From: Aureobasidium sp. EXF-3400
Lineage: Eukaryota > Ascomycota > Dothideomycetes > Dothideales > Saccotheciaceae
Reading direction: 5' to 3'
Length of the DNA stretch: 64,000 nt
Assembly: GCA_024195585.1 (NCBI GenBank)
Contig: SWBL01000014.1
Location: 1 to 64,000 of the forward strand
The position numbers and the translations under genes were made by a program. The notes beneath the pieces were generated by a model, which saw nothing but the letters and a program-made list of their open reading frames with translations, made no database searches and had not been told where the DNA came from. Below, in pieces: positions 1 through 11,748 of this stretch. Numbering within the stretch: position 1 is the first letter of the stretch; every line of letters starts with the position of its first letter.

Positions 1-94
1 AGCATCCAGCATTCAGCATCCAGCATTCAGCATCCAGCATTCAGCATCCAGCATTCAGCATCCAGCATTCAGCATCCAGCATTCAGCATTCAGC
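1..94. repeat. 14-bp tandem repeat at window edge
   Basis: Six near-perfect copies of the 14-mer agcatccagcattc, followed by a shortened copy (agcattcagc). The array begins at the first base, so it probably extends to the left of the window. No gene overlaps it. It is a minisatellite-like tract with no visible function. Confidence 0.9.
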
Positions 95-1050
95 TCTGCA
101 TTTGGCGGCCAGCTCTCATCTTAGCAACTCCTTCTTGCAGACAAATATCTCTTCCAGCGATCGACTCTACTCTCATCGACAAGCTCTCTTCCTCAGCGAC
201 CGGCACTTCTTTAGCTGTGGACCTTTTTTGGGAGATACGCTCTTCTCTCAGCAATCAGTTCTTCTCTCGACGATCAGCTCTCTTTTGACAACGAGCTTCA
301 GATCCATCATTCAGCTTTCTTTCCTGCGACTGGCCGTTTTTTTTTCTTCCGGCATTTGGCTCTCTTTCCGGCAAGCACGTCTTTTCCTCTCATCAACCTC
401 TCAAATGGCCGACACCTTTCTTGCTTTTGGAAACTCGATTCATTTTTGTTTATTCGGCATCGTGGAGATTGGCTGCAATGGGAAGTAGCGAAAATACATT
501 TCTTCAAACTTGCATTGCAATCATAGAATATCACAATGCATCTTTATCCAGACCATATCAATCGTGTCAGTTTGTTGAGAGACCATACATATTCGCTGAT
601 ATCTTCCTGTGATCTTCTTCCTCCTGTTCTCCGTAGCCATTTTTGCTCACAGCTTCAACGTAGTGACTTGGCACGGAACTCGTTCAGTACTTGGAGAAGG
701 CAGAAGACCGATTGATAGAGACTCGAGCGTTGCAGAAACCTGGCCGTCTGGAATAACTTGAAAGCAAGACGTAGTCGAATCTATGGGTATCATGACCGGC
801 CTTTATGAGACAGATGGTATCCGGTATGGTTATCGTAGTCTGAAGGTAGGGGGTCTGCGATCTTGAACCTGATACTACGGGTTGAATAAGATCTTCTGTT
901 TCACCGTGTCGACTCTTGTGTCTTCCTGCCAAAGTACTGTCCACACTTCTCGTCCGGCCGAGAGTCGTCCTATAGTTTCTCAGCCCGTCCAAAGCCAACA
1001 CCTCTAACCCTTTCCAAAAGCAAAACCCATGGAATCCCCCACTCAATCAC
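95..1050. other. intergenic, no gene seen
   Basis: Pyrimidine-rich sequence on the plus strand up to about 450, then mixed sequence. The open frames here have low-complexity Ser/Phe-rich or unremarkable translations. I see no domain or convincing splice structure. Confidence 0.5.
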
Positions 1051-1344
1051 TCATCGAATCCACCCACCACCCATTGTCGTCTGTGCAACCTTGCCCCAAA
1101 ACCCCTTACCCTCACTCTGACTTTTATTCCACTCCATCTCTGCTTTCAGCGCTGGATTGACTCCTTTCGCTCTGAGTTCTTGCTTGGTCTTCTCGTCATA
1201 GAAGTTTTCCCAATCAACTGGTTTGCCTGTTTGCGGATCGATTGGTCGGCTTGATGTGGAGGGGTCGCTATTGGGTGTGATGCCCCATTTTGAGGCTGCG
1301 TTTGCATCGGCGGCATTTTGATTTGTTGGATGTTGTTGAGACAT
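1051..1344 (-). CDS. small conserved-looking hydrophilic protein (97 aa)
   Basis: A 97-residue single-exon frame starting at an ATG and ending GGGWIR. The N-terminus is Gln/Asn/Ala-rich, the middle reads SRPIDPQTGKPVDWENFYDEKTKQ, and a lysine/glutamate-rich segment precedes the Trp-containing C-terminus. There is no signal peptide or membrane segment. The composition (dense Trp, Pro, Asp and few Ser/Leu runs) looks like a real small protein, unlike the neighbouring shadow frames. I do not recognise the family and infer no function. A tataggcctata-like AT-rich stretch lies about 80 bases upstream of the ATG. Confidence 0.6.
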   Translation of the reverse strand: MSQQHPTNQNAADANAASKWGITPNSDPSTSSRPIDPQTGKPVDWENFYDEKTKQELRAKGVNPALKAEMEWNKSQSEGKGFWGKVAQTTMGGGWIR

Positions 1345-1868
1345 GCTGGGCTTGCGATTCTGATTTGTGCGGTATGTGGTTTGTTTAAATGGTGGATTGG
1401 GGGTTCTCCGCGTGGGGTGTAGTCGTGTTTATAGGCCTATACCAAGACTTGTGACGTCGATGTTTATTTCCGAAGGATTCAATCTTTCTATTTTCTAGAG
1501 ATGATCATCCAACTCTCATGACCAAATGATCCCTCGTTTGACTCGATCTATCATCCATTTCTTGGCTCTGCTGCGGTCGCTGTGAGGCAGTGTGAATGAA
1601 TTTGAAAACCGCGGAACTTCTTCCGCTGTGAGAATGGGGAAAGAGAGTATACCGAGGCTTACATTCGTGTAGACACTACCCTAGTATATCCATGCCCTTC
1701 GATAAAACCCGACAACCGAAGCTCTATCACAGTTGAGGCGACTTTGATTTGGAAAGAACGATACCTTGCAGCTTCGCGGTCGACTCGTGGATGTGCAAGC
1801 CTGAATCGTCGCTCGAACTCCAGCGTGCGTTCTATATATACAACATTATAGCACTTTCCGCCACACAA
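1345..1868. other. intergenic between 97-aa gene and tRNA-Thr
   Basis: Upstream region shared by the minus-strand 97-aa gene and the plus-strand tRNA. It contains tttataggcctata near 1428. No further gene is seen. Confidence 0.5.
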
Positions 1869-1941
1869 GCCTCTTTAGCTCAGTTGGTAGAGCGCGGCAC
1901 TAGTAATGCCGAGGTCACCGGTTCGACTCCGTTAGGAGGCA
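1869..1941 (+). tRNA. tRNA-Thr (anticodon AGT), no intron
   Basis: A 73-nt cloverleaf. The acceptor GCCTCTT pairs with AGGAGGC (one G-T wobble) and the discriminator is A. The D-stem is GCTC/GAGC. The anticodon stem CGGCA/TGCCG closes the loop CTAGTAA, giving anticodon AGT (threonine, read as IGU). The T-arm ACCGG-TTCGACT-CCGTT has one mismatched pair. The A box (TAGCTCAGTTGG) and B box (GGTTCGACTCC) are intact. A run of seven T follows 13 bases downstream as a Pol III terminator. Confidence 0.95.
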
Positions 1942-1954
1942 GTGCTTTCTGCTC

Positions 1955-1961
1955 TTTTTTT
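1955..1961 (+). terminator. Pol III terminator of tRNA-Thr
   Basis: Run of seven T residues 13 bases after the tRNA 3' end. Confidence 0.8.
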
Positions 1962-2633
1962 GCACTATGTCGAAGAGGTATCATGTTTTTATCGCTCTGA
2001 TCGGATGCTCTAGATGTGTTGGTGGTTATGGAGCGGAATACACGCGAAAAAGATGAAGCTCCTGGGCTGGCTGAACGCCGAAGCCAAGCGACCAAAGCTT
2101 CTAGCATTCAAACAACAATGTCCTCCTTTTGCTTCCTCCTTCTGTCCCACAACCTGTTGAGACAGTCAATGGCATCTTACAAAGCAAATGCATCTCTAGC
2201 ACTTCCATCGTATTCTCGTACAATCGTATTCCGGAATCCGAGCCTTCCGAATCGAGGCTGTGAATTTCAATGACAATGGATAAGCATGATGTCATCGCCA
2301 CGAGGGTGCGGCATCACGAAATCAATAAATCTAACTCCTTTGCGCTATTGAAAGAAATGTCAAAAGACTACACTGTTGTTACTTCGAACAATTCTTTGAC
2401 AATCAGTCGCATTCAAGACTTCTTCTTCTACACGACACAGGAATAATTTGAGCCTGGATTTCACAGTACAGAAGCGCATATACCACGACTCACTCTCCAC
2501 TACGGATCCTTGCGCCTGGGATCAAAGCATACTTAAGCGACACAACTCACGCGACACATTCAATTACATATCAATTGCATATAACCAATCACCTCACCTC
2601 GCCTCACATCTCGCAAAATCCACAACCACCACA
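1962..2633. other. intergenic
   Basis: No supported gene. The last 60 bases before 2634 are A/C-rich with repeated cacaacc, typical of a fungal 5' leader. Confidence 0.5.
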
Positions 2634-2813
2634 ATGCCATCAACAAGACCAAACCGCGATACCCGCACTTTCATGGAACGCCTCTCTGACGCTCTAGTCT
2701 ATGTCCTCGCCTTCCCCTTTATAGTCTTCGGCATTGCATTGAAAAATGCATTTACAAAGGGAGGTCAACATCGCTCTTACCGAAACAACTTGCCTGCGCA
2801 GAAGAGGATATAA
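2634..2813 (+). CDS. 59-aa small single-pass membrane protein
   Basis: The frame is open further upstream, but I chose the ATG at 2634 because the bases before it (ccacaaccaccaca) look like a fungal start context and the extension is unstructured. The peptide has a polar, Arg-rich N-terminus (about residues 1-15), one hydrophobic segment (LVYVLAFPFIVFGIALKNAF, about residues 19-38) and a basic tail. This is the layout of a small tail- or signal-anchored protein. I do not recognise the family. Confidence 0.5.
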   Translation: MPSTRPNRDTRTFMERLSDALVYVLAFPFIVFGIALKNAFTKGGQHRSYRNNLPAQKRI

Positions 2814-3410
2814 GAGTTTGGGTTTCGGGGGAGCTTTGTTAAAGTTGAATAATGAGGGGGATGGAAGATGGAGATGGAAATGAATGATGAAGGAGGAGAT
2901 GCAAGATGCATTGGTTGTACCCTGTTTGATTTTCTGGTGTTGAGGTTGGGGATTTCGGCAGGAAGAAGCCGGCTGGGATCTTTACACGTTCTGAGCAAGC
3001 TGGTTTTGTTTGTAGAACTTGATGGTATGGTTAATCATTAGGTGAAGTGTGCATATCTGCTACGGGAATACAGAGATACCGTCAATTGCATCGAGTCGTC
3101 ATTTATCTTACTCATCACTACAAGATCAGTCGTGTATTTTGACTCCACTGACTCTCCCTTCAAACCAGATTAGATGTTATCTGTTCGAGGAGGATTCTCT
3201 CTTGGGCATGTTCTTCGGGTCGAAGAATTCTCCAAACTTATTCACAAGTTCGCCCCGAAAAGACTCAGAATCGAAGCAGGAGTGGCCGTTGCTAGCGATC
3301 AAAGGATCACAGGAGGAACAGTCTCGAGTTGCACAACTCGTGGCGAGGGCTTCTCGTGAACCGATCAACTACGCAATGTCCCCGGGCAGACCAGGTCCTT
3401 GATGGACTGA
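2814..3410. other. intergenic
   Basis: Purine-rich 3' flank of the 59-aa gene, then mixed sequence. No supported gene. Confidence 0.45.
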
Positions 3411-4105
3411 TTAATCCTCGCGCTTGTCGTGTCCAGAGCTTGGAACATTTCTTGTCTGCTTTTTTGTCGAGCTATCCAGCTGTGTCTTGCGTGCCTTCAT
3501 TTCGGCCAGATTCTTAACGTCTTCGTAGCCCTCAGGCATGCACGAAGGGTAAGTCCTCGCAAAGCAGCTCTGACAGTCATACAAGGGTGGATCGGATGGT
3601 GTGTGACGTTGCCACCATAACATAGACCCATCTATCCTGTAGACGCCACAAGAAGCACAAATATGGCGGACCTTGTCTTGCGAGAAGATCGGGGTATGGG
3701 TCTTCCAAGGGAGTTGGCGCACTCAGGGGCGGGTATTCCAATTTCGTAAGTTCGTTTCCATCCTAGGCATGCCGAGTCTGCGAGCGGTCCCAAGACGAGT
3801 TCGCTCTCGATTTTTCTCCACCAACTCAGGATCTCGACTTATGCGTTTCCGATACCACTCACGACGGACGAAGGCCCTTTGATCACGCAGTGATAGGTCT
3901 TGGTATTCGCGTTCGAGCCTTTCCTTCTTATGACTTTGATGTTTCTTGTGTCGTTCGGGATCTTCCTTGAGGCGTTTGTACGTCTCCTTGTTACTGGCCG
4001 AACGGCGCTCTTTGAATTGCTCATATTTTTCAGGATCATTTTTGATGCGTTGAAGCCATGTTTTATCGTAGGCGGCCTTACGTGCTCTGGCTTCCTTTGC
4101 CTTGT
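3411..4105 (-). pseudogene. broken paralogue of the 27925-28596 zinc-ribbon-like family
   Basis: One minus-strand frame, read from about 4105 to 3411, carries a charged Lys/Arg/Glu-rich region (YEQFKERRSASNKETYKRLK and onward), then a TGA at 3723-3725. The same frame continues with LPWKTHTPIF, CASCG, CQSC and MPEGYE, ending KARKTQLD. The second part matches the intact 223-aa protein at 27925-28596 (LPWKTHRPIY, CQGCG, CPAC, MPAGYE, ARKKELD), with all four cysteines kept. A TAA closes the frame upstream at about 4106 with no clear ATG. I found no good intron that removes the TGA, so I call a pseudogene, though an intron-containing gene is possible. Confidence 0.5.
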
Positions 4106-4881
4106 CCGCCAGAGATTACTCCTCCACAGATTTGGCTGGACGACTGCCATCTGTGACTCGGACCAAAGAGGACGAGAACGCCCGTGTGGTTGATGGTTTC
4201 CAGAATGACAATGCCGACAGGGCTTTGCACAAGGCCAACGACATGATGGTTGATCGCGAATGTTATCACAATCCTGGCAAATGATTTGTCTGTCCTAGTT
4301 CTGTTTCGACGAGATGTGATTGCGATTCATAACGAGCACAGCTAACAAGATCGATCGCTTTCGAAGTCGATAGGATCGATCGCTTTGATGCTGATGGAAT
4401 TGGTGGTTGAGAGAGTGGATGGGTCGAATGTATTTGATAGATGGGAATGATTGGCTAGGCAGCGGAGATGGAAGGAGGAGTCGCGATGCCCTCAAGCCGG
4501 GAACTGCCGAGCCAGAGACGCGCCCAACCTCTCGACTTTCCTGAACCTCGAATGTGCATCATGATGCAAGACTGTTACAGTGGCATCTCTTTCAGCTTCG
4601 AGAAAAAGAGGACGGAAAGTACCATATATGAAGTGATGAGGGAAACCTAGCACCACGAACCATTGTCGGAAGAGAGGTTTGTCAAAAGTGTTTTCGGTTC
4701 GTTACGAGAGCACTGCCCTGTCTCTCTGCTACTATGCTACTATCATACATTCCCATACTCATCAAAAACGTAAATAAGAACAAACAAAAGATAGATCCCC
4801 TTTAGCACCTACGCTTACATCCATAATGAAAAACAGCAAAAAAACACAATATGATTTGATTCCAAAAAGAGAAGGATGTTA
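4106..4881. other. 3' flank of Ste11-type gene, no gene seen
   Basis: Mixed sequence with a short direct repeat of gatcgatcgcttt near 4350 and 4375. The last 150 bases (A/T-rich, many aaaa runs) are probably the 3' UTR of the minus-strand kinase. Confidence 0.45.
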
Positions 4882-7789
4882 TCAAGCAGATCCAGGCTCT
4901 TTAGGCGCGCAGAAAGCGTAACTCAACAACTCATCAGCCGAAGGTCTCTTTTCATGTTCAATCTCAAACGTGCGCTCGAGGAAGACCTTAGCGTTCTCAC
5001 TAGCTTGCTCAGGCATATCAGGACGAGCCTGCGCTGCACTGCTGCCAATCTTGAAAATAGCTTGCAGTTGAGTGCAGTTGGGATGTGGATGCACACCAGT
5101 AAACATTTCGACAATGAGACAGCCGAGAGACCAGATATCTGCTTTGCGGGTGTAGGCGGTTTGCTTGACGACTTCAGGTGCCATCCAGAAGACTGAGCCT
5201 TGGAGGGATACGCGAGGACCTGTGCGTTTGCCGGTAGAGGGAACGAGGAGACTGGAGGCTTCGACGCGTTTGCTGATACCGAAATCACTGATCTTGACAC
5301 TACCGTGATTGTCGACGAGGATATTGGCACCCTTGATGTCGCGATGGATGATGTCCTTGGAGTGGAGGTACGCCAGACCAGAGAGAATTTGTCGGACGAA
5401 ATTTGCAATCAGGGGCTCACCAAGAGAGCCGTAGTTGACGAGCATTGTAGCCACCGAACCACCAGCGACGTACTCGAGGAAAATATTGAGATGAGAGTCG
5501 TCCGAGTTGGATCCAAGGTACTGTACGATGTTTGGATGCTTAAGCTCGCGCAAAAGTCCTATCTCTCGCTTGAGAGCCTCGACCATGTTGTTCTTCTTGG
5601 CGTCGAGGTGTGTGCCAGAGGAGGAAGGCATCTCGACTTGCTTGCAAGCCATAAGCTCGCCAGTGATGGCATGTAGTGCAAGGTAGACAGTACCGAAAGA
5701 ACCTTGTCCGATCATGGCACCCTTCATGTACTTGAGGTTCTCCCAGCTATCGTTCTCCAGATGCTCCATCAGCTCATCGTCGGACTCTTCGCCGTCTTCA
5801 GCGATGACTTGACTGAGACGAGAGTTGAGAGATCCACCGTTCTCAGTGTTTGCAGGACTGGTGCTACCAGTGTCGTCAAAGTAGCTTTGCATGATAGTGT
5901 TTCCCTCCGGATCAGTTACATTAACATGATCAGATCCGCTGTCAGCGCCGAAAGAGACATAGGACTTGCGATTAGGCTCTAGGGGTGACTCCTCATCTAG
6001 AGGCTCAAGGACAGATGATGTGATGGAATCGCGATAGTTAGAGATGGGACGGCCAAGACGGACGACAGACAGGGGACGAAGAGGTTTTGGCTGGTTGGCA
6101 TTGTTCAACCAGCTGTCGGCGATTGTGGGGAGCGGAGGGGCGTCTTTCAGGCTCGAGGCGACGCTGAAGCTGCTTATGGTACTCAGACGGTTGGCAGCTC
6201 TGCTGAGTCTGCGCGAGCGACGAATTGACATGCGTACGGTCTTGTCCATCTCCTCCTTCTCGATATCTGGGAAGTACGAGGTGAGATCCTGAGTGATGAG
6301 CTCGGTGGGTGGACGAGCGCCATAGAACTCCTTGAGTTTGCGTGCTCTCGCACCAGCGGTATTGATAGTGGGCTGAGCAGCAAAGTATGAATTCCTCTCA
6401 CGCTCGAGCAACGAGGCAGGAGACATTGGATAGCTGACAGCAGCCAAAGGTTCACCGATAAGTTGCTCAATCTTGAGATGACTTTTCGACTTGTTGATCG
6501 GGTGTTGTACTTCGATCGCTGGAGGCGAGGGTGCTTCTTTTTCGGCAATCTTTGCAGCGATACGCAACTGCTCTCCTTCAGGCTCTCCGGCATGGATCTT
6601 GCGGAGCATGAGACGGCCTCTCTCGCCGCGCACGCGATCATTGCAGATGCGAAGCAGTTCTGTGTCACCCAAACGACGACAATACTTGGGGTCTGGATTG
6701 AAACCATCAAGAAGGTAGAAACAAAAGTTCTTGACGTGATTTTCGTTGAGAGCACCCTTCTTAAGGGTCTTGAGAACAATGTCGTCGACAGTCTCGCAGC
6801 CTTCAATGTTGATCATCGAAGAGCGGCCGCTATCGAAGATGACTCTGATCAGGGCCTTGTCGGCAGGCAGGGCGCTGCTGTAGGTGGCGAGGTTGTCGAC
6901 ACTGGGGCTTGAGCGTATGTGGCCGGCGACCGGACCTCCAAAACGTGGAGGGGTCTCGCCAGGGGTGAGCCTTTGAGATGGCTTGGGCAGATATGGTGTG
7001 CTACTGCTCTTTTGCATGGGGACACGAGAACGATTCTCTTGGTCTATCAAGGGCGAAGAAGGGCGAGAGTTTGCTTTGACAAGGTCTTGGCCATCGATGC
7101 GGCGGGAGAGGCGTTTGTCGCGGAGAGAGGTGGGAGGTTGTTGTAGGCGTGTGGTGGAGAGGATGGCACGCTCGCGCGGTGATGAGGGTAGAGGAGCATT
7201 TACTTGGGCGTTCCCGTCGAGAGTGGCCAGGGAGAGCTGTAAGGGCTAGTCAGCAGCTGGCCGAGTGTGTGATGGTACGTCGGAAGCTTACCCTGTTCAT
7301 ATTTCGTTTACTCGTCTTCTTGTAGACGGTGGTTCTGAAGGCTTTGGCCTGGGAGCCGATGCGGACTCGGTCGCCGATCTTGGTGACACCCATCTCTTTT
7401 AGTGTTGCAGGGTCCATGTCCATAAGATTCTCGCCAGTGATGTTGTTGGCTGTAAAAGTGTTAGACCTGTGTGACAGGATGGACGGGGGCGAGTAGAAGC
7501 TTACCCTTGAAGATGTCGACATATTGGCCGCAGTTGATGCTGATCAGCCATTCGCCGACGCGTTGTTCGTCCCAGTTTCTGCAGACACAAATCAGTGGCC
7601 GGACGCAAGTTGGGTGTTGATGTGTGCATACTTGACAGTGTCGGACATTCTGGAAGAGTCGGAGAATTCGGATTCGGTGGGACTGCCATAGACAGCGTTG
7701 TTATTATTGCGAAAGGCGGGCGAGGTGTTTTGATATGATTGGGGACCCATAGCGGAGGGAAACGAGGGTTTGGAAGCCAGCATGGCCAT
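4882..7789 (-). CDS. Ste11-type MAP kinase kinase kinase (SAM-RA-kinase, 914 aa)
   Basis: Four exons: 7789-7632, 7578-7505, 7449-7292 and 7236-4882. All phases fit and give 914 residues. A SAM domain lies at about 54-116 (NWDEQRVGEWL to KIGDRVRIG). A Ras-association-like domain follows at about 255-310 (IRVIFDSG to FCFYLLDG). The Ser/Thr kinase domain is at about 631-905 with IGQGSFG, catalytic-pocket Lys662, HRDIKGAN and DFG. This order is that of Ste11 (SteC/NRC-1 in other fungi), the MAPKKK acting above Ste7 and Fus3/Kss1-type kinases in mating, filamentation and osmostress signalling. The SAM domain normally binds Ste50. I chose the ATG at 7789 because an in-frame upstream start would be non-ATG. 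No key kinase residue is missing. Confidence 0.93.
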
Positions 7790-9969
7790 TGTTGTAGACA
7801 AAGGTCGAAGTGCGCAAGAGGCGTCGGCGGGCTATTGCTTCATTGTCTGCGTGGACAAGGCACTCGAGAGGATGATGTCGTGAGCTGGGTCGACTGGCGC
7901 AGTGTTGGAAAGTCGTGGGATGCTCGTTGGTGCTTGTAGCTGGTTGCTGGAGGGCGGCGTGACAGGTGCTGAGGGCAAAGTCGTTACGGGCGCGCGGGTT
8001 TATGGTGTGTCTTGTCGTTCGCGTTTCAAGATGCAGTTGTCGCCTCTGGTTTTGACGAGATAGCTGGCACACTACCAGCCGAGCAGTCGCAGTTGTCGAT
8101 GATTTGCAGAGGATGAAACGTCAGAGCGACTATCACTCGGTTACGTCGGGTTGTGCTGTCTCTTGCTGACACCCAAAGACAAGCAACAAGGCTTCGAACG
8201 AGAACGACGACGACTTCTCAAAGCGACTGCAACAAGGGGCCACACGACCGACTCACCGTCTGGTCAGAGCAGAATTAGCATGACCGCGTCCCAAAATACC
8301 TCTGGTCGGCCTTCTAAGCACAACCCTCGCATACCTAACAGAATCCCTGGTTAAAGTCGCACTAAGTGAACATGAAACGCCCGCCACATCTAGAGAGCTG
8401 CCCGCAACCACGCCCTTCCCAATAAGGAACTTCTCATCCCCCACCCCCAACGGCCACCTGCTTTTGTACGTCTTGATCAAGATTCCGCAGACCACTGACC
8501 GCTCCCCAGCCTCTGGACAACGATCGTCAATTGCCGTAGACTCAAGAGCGTGCGCAATCCCCAGAGTCTCAGCCGCGAATGCGCAGCTTTGATTGAGCAC
8601 GTCTTCAGATGTGAAGCTTAGACATGGCTGCTGTGCTAAAACTCCACATGCTTTTTGATACTTGCAAGTAGCTATCGTGCCTCTGCTGTTGCATTGTTCT
8701 GTCTGCAGCATGCAGCTTGCAGCGTTGCGGCAGCTCACCATCACCCTCATTCTTAGCGCGACGCTCCACTGCTCTCTACTTTGCTCCATGGAAATAAGAC
8801 TGTCTGCGCCTACACTCTCTCTGCTTTCGAGACTGCGAGTATATCATTTCCCTTCTACACATAGCAATCCTCAGCTTTTTCTTCCGAACACCCGCGCCAA
8901 TGTGGGACTCTGTGAGCTCGGCGTCTAGGCGCATGTGTCAAGACAGCTCGTCGGCCCGGCCTGCAGCAACCTCCAGCTTGCTAAGATTTTGATCTGCTCG
9001 ACGCTCGGCTTTGCGGCCGACATGTTTTTATTTCCCTTCCGTGCTGATGAACCATCATCCGACGATCAAGCTGATCGATGAACGCCTTGTGACGACTGGT
9101 CGCATGAGAAATATTGCAGCGTTCCTACTTGCTACATAGCGGTACGGAGGTTATTATCTGGTAGGTTTAGACCGGCCCGGCACCCGTTTGTTGATCTTTG
9201 GCGCATGTGTTCGGTAGACCTCAGCTTCCAACATGAAACGATGACGCCAAGTTCTGACCCTGACCCTATCTTCGTTCCTTTGTTGTCGCCGGGCCAAAGC
9301 AGCCTTCCAAGTCCTGAAGCCATGTCTGTATGTCTTGGTGTCGAAGCAGGTGGGTGTACGGCGACGTTTATACAAGCAGGTGGTGTCGCAAGTCAATCTC
9401 ATGGGATCGAAAAGATTGGCTTGTAGGATCAGCATCTGAAGCCTGCTCGTCTGACTGGTGCGCTTCGGTTGGTCTGCCTTATTGTTGTTATCACGATGCT
9501 CGATGATTGGCGTGGCGTATTCGTGTTTACAAACCTGCTAAGTCTCCATGTCAATGACGACGAGTGGCTATTCCAGGAAGCCCAAGAATTTGTGTCCGCC
9601 TTGTCGCGCTTCACGATCTAAGAAATCAAGTCATCGACCAAGGAGACTCGACAACCGAAACACAGAAATAAGGCACCTTCCTTCTCTTACGTGCGCGAGA
9701 TAAAGGCATTGACCAGGGCTCACTCCTTCCTTGTCGACTCTCTCCGTACTTCTGCGCTAGATCCCCGCAACAATCGCAGCAGCACGCGCATCGCATCGCA
9801 TCACATCGGCGTGTCTGCGCCTGATCCAAGGCTGACTCTTGTCGTTTCACTACCCTCCTTCAACACACGGAAATTCTGCTGCAACTCGACTTACTGCACA
9901 CTGAAACTCTATTAAACCATCGGCATCGAGTACACAGTACACAGTGACGAGCAAGCGACGCTACTCAGC
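7790..9969. other. 2.2-kb divergent intergenic region
   Basis: Lies between the head of the minus-strand MAPKKK and the plus-strand DUF7514-like gene, so it holds both promoters. A 178-codon minus frame at 8253-8789 has no recognisable domain and looks like chance. C/T-rich leader sequence precedes 9970. Confidence 0.5.
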
Positions 9970-11748
9970 ATGGCGTCTGGTGACGGCTACCGCTCATCGA
10001 ATGTGCAGTCTGTTGCTGACAGCTTCGATCTGCGTCGGGATGAGTACCTCCAGAAGCCCGAGTCTGACAACTATCGTCGCTCTAGGCCACGCGGCAACTC
10101 CAGCGCTGTCAGACCCAACAGCATATACCAGCAGGTCCCTCCGGTTGAAAGTGCCGTCAATCATGCTTTCGAACGCTCTGATGTAGCTGGCCAGCTGGAT
10201 CCAGCTCTTGTCGCTCAGATCACCGAGCAGGTCATGAACAACCTCAAGGCTTCTGGTATCGGTCAACAGCAGCAACAACCTCTTCCAACTCATACTAGGT
10301 CTACCCACTCGAGATCTCCAGCAGAATCAGCCGAATCAATAAACCGGCCATACACGCCTCCTTCTCCAACTAAAGACACTGGCAGTCAAAGATCGTCTCC
10401 AGAACCTCCCATGTTCCATGCAGATCCGTTCAACAACAGCTTTCCACCGCCTAATAGAACTAGTAGCGATGCGTCACCTGTCTATGCCGATGACAGTAAA
10501 CCAAGACCTGGATATGCTCGTGTGCCTTCAGCCTATGAAGAGACGGTATTGGAAAAGGCCTGGCAACCTCTGTTCGTGTCGGGTCAGCCTACTCCACGAC
10601 TGAGTCAGTTTCTCCGAGGTCTTGCCCTGCATATCGTTGATGACTACGAGCCAAAGCGTAGTCTCGTCATCTCTCCGGCAAAGATGGTTCAATTCTTCGA
10701 AGATGTCAAATTGCCCTCTGAGATATACCCCTGGCGGGATATCTTTGGAGGTCGCATCACTTGCGAGTCCATCTCGAGAATTTATCGTGACTTGCGCTGC
10801 CAACATCATTTCATACAGCTGAGCAGTCAATCTGTTCCAGATATTCCTGCCTTGACCCCGGATGGCTTCGATCAGTTTATGACTGTTCTTATTCAGGCTC
10901 ATCCAGAGATGGAGTATGCAAGACTCGCAAAGGCTGTCCTGGACATGCCCGTCAGTAATGCGGATAACCCGAAAGAACGGTTTCCAAAACAGCTGAGCCG
11001 TCGACTCATTCCCAAAGAGGAGGACATCACACAACAACAACGGTTGCATGCTGCTATGTCTGCCGATCGCAACATACAATTGCGCTCAAGCAATCCTATG
11101 CCCCCTCCGCCCCCTCAAACAAGACCAGCCCAATCACAACAGCCTCCAACTTCGATCCCTACCTCGACATCCTTTGCTGAGAGAGAACGTGCTCCATACG
11201 CCAACTATGCATCTGCAATTGACGAGGATGATTTACGCACTGCTCCTACCCCGATCGAGCGTGAGCGTCAGCCTTACACCGCAAAGGAGGGCTCCGGAAA
11301 GGTATACGAAGACGATCGTCGAACAGAGAACGTGACTCGTACTACACGGGCCAACTCTGCTGCTCCTCAGCCACAGTTTTCTCAAAGCAGACCCACCGAC
11401 ATACCTGCTACAGGACAAAGACACCATCGTCTTTCTGCGACTGGACAGCGACCCAACTTTGGTACCCCACCTACTTTGGGCTATCCCCCAAATCCGTACA
11501 CTCGTTCGGAGGGCACAAACATCAGCGACGTGCCATCCTCACACTATAGCTCCAACATGCACTCTGATGATCGGGATCGAACAAGATACTCCAGACGAGA
11601 TGACGAGTCTAGAGAGTCGAAGCGTGCTTCCTGGTACCCTTCTCGTGGCTACGACTATGATGGAGTCTACGACGATAAGCGAAGACCTGCAGGTGGCTCG
11701 GACGGATATGGAAGCTACAATGGTTACACCCCAAACCAGAAGTACTAA
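9970..11748 (+). CDS. DUF7514-like fungal protein (592 aa)
   Basis: A single-exon 592-residue protein. The N-terminal 180 residues are low-complexity (Ser/Pro/Gln-rich). A conserved-looking globular region at about 185-350 starts EKAWQPLFVSGQPTPRLSQF and includes HIVDDYEPKRSLVISPAKM, YPWRDIFGG and YRDLRCQHHFIQL. The C-terminus is Pro/Gln-rich, then Asp/Arg/Tyr-rich and disordered. I recall the central block as the fungal DUF7514 domain; this is from memory and unsearched. Its biochemical function is unknown to me. There is no signal peptide or TM segment. The ATG at 9970 is the first in the frame. Confidence 0.8.
   Translation: MASGDGYRSSNVQSVADSFDLRRDEYLQKPESDNYRRSRPRGNSSAVRPNSIYQQVPPVESAVNHAFERSDVAGQLDPALVAQITEQVMNNLKASGIGQQQQQPLPTHTRSTHSRSPAESAESINRPYTPPSPTKDTGSQRSSPEPPMFHADPFNNSFPPPNRTSSDASPVYADDSKPRPGYARVPSAYEETVLEKAWQPLFVSGQPTPRLSQFLRGLALHIVDDYEPKRSLVISPAKMVQFFEDVKLPSEIYPWRDIFGGRITCESISRIYRDLRCQHHFIQLSSQSVPDIPALTPDGFDQFMTVLIQAHPEMEYARLAKAVLDMPVSNADNPKERFPKQLSRRLIPKEEDITQQQRLHAAMSADRNIQLRSSNPMPPPPPQTRPAQSQQPPTSIPTSTSFAERERAPYANYASAIDEDDLRTAPTPIERERQPYTAKEGSGKVYEDDRRTENVTRTTRANSAAPQPQFSQSRPTDIPATGQRHHRLSATGQRPNFGTPPTLGYPPNPYTRSEGTNISDVPSSHYSSNMHSDDRDRTRYSRRDDESRESKRASWYPSRGYDYDGVYDDKRRPAGGSDGYGSYNGYTPNQKY

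Noticed and set aside
8253..8789. 178-codon minus-strand frame upstream of the MAPKKK
   Set aside because: No domain, no good start context, composition like random GC-rich sequence.
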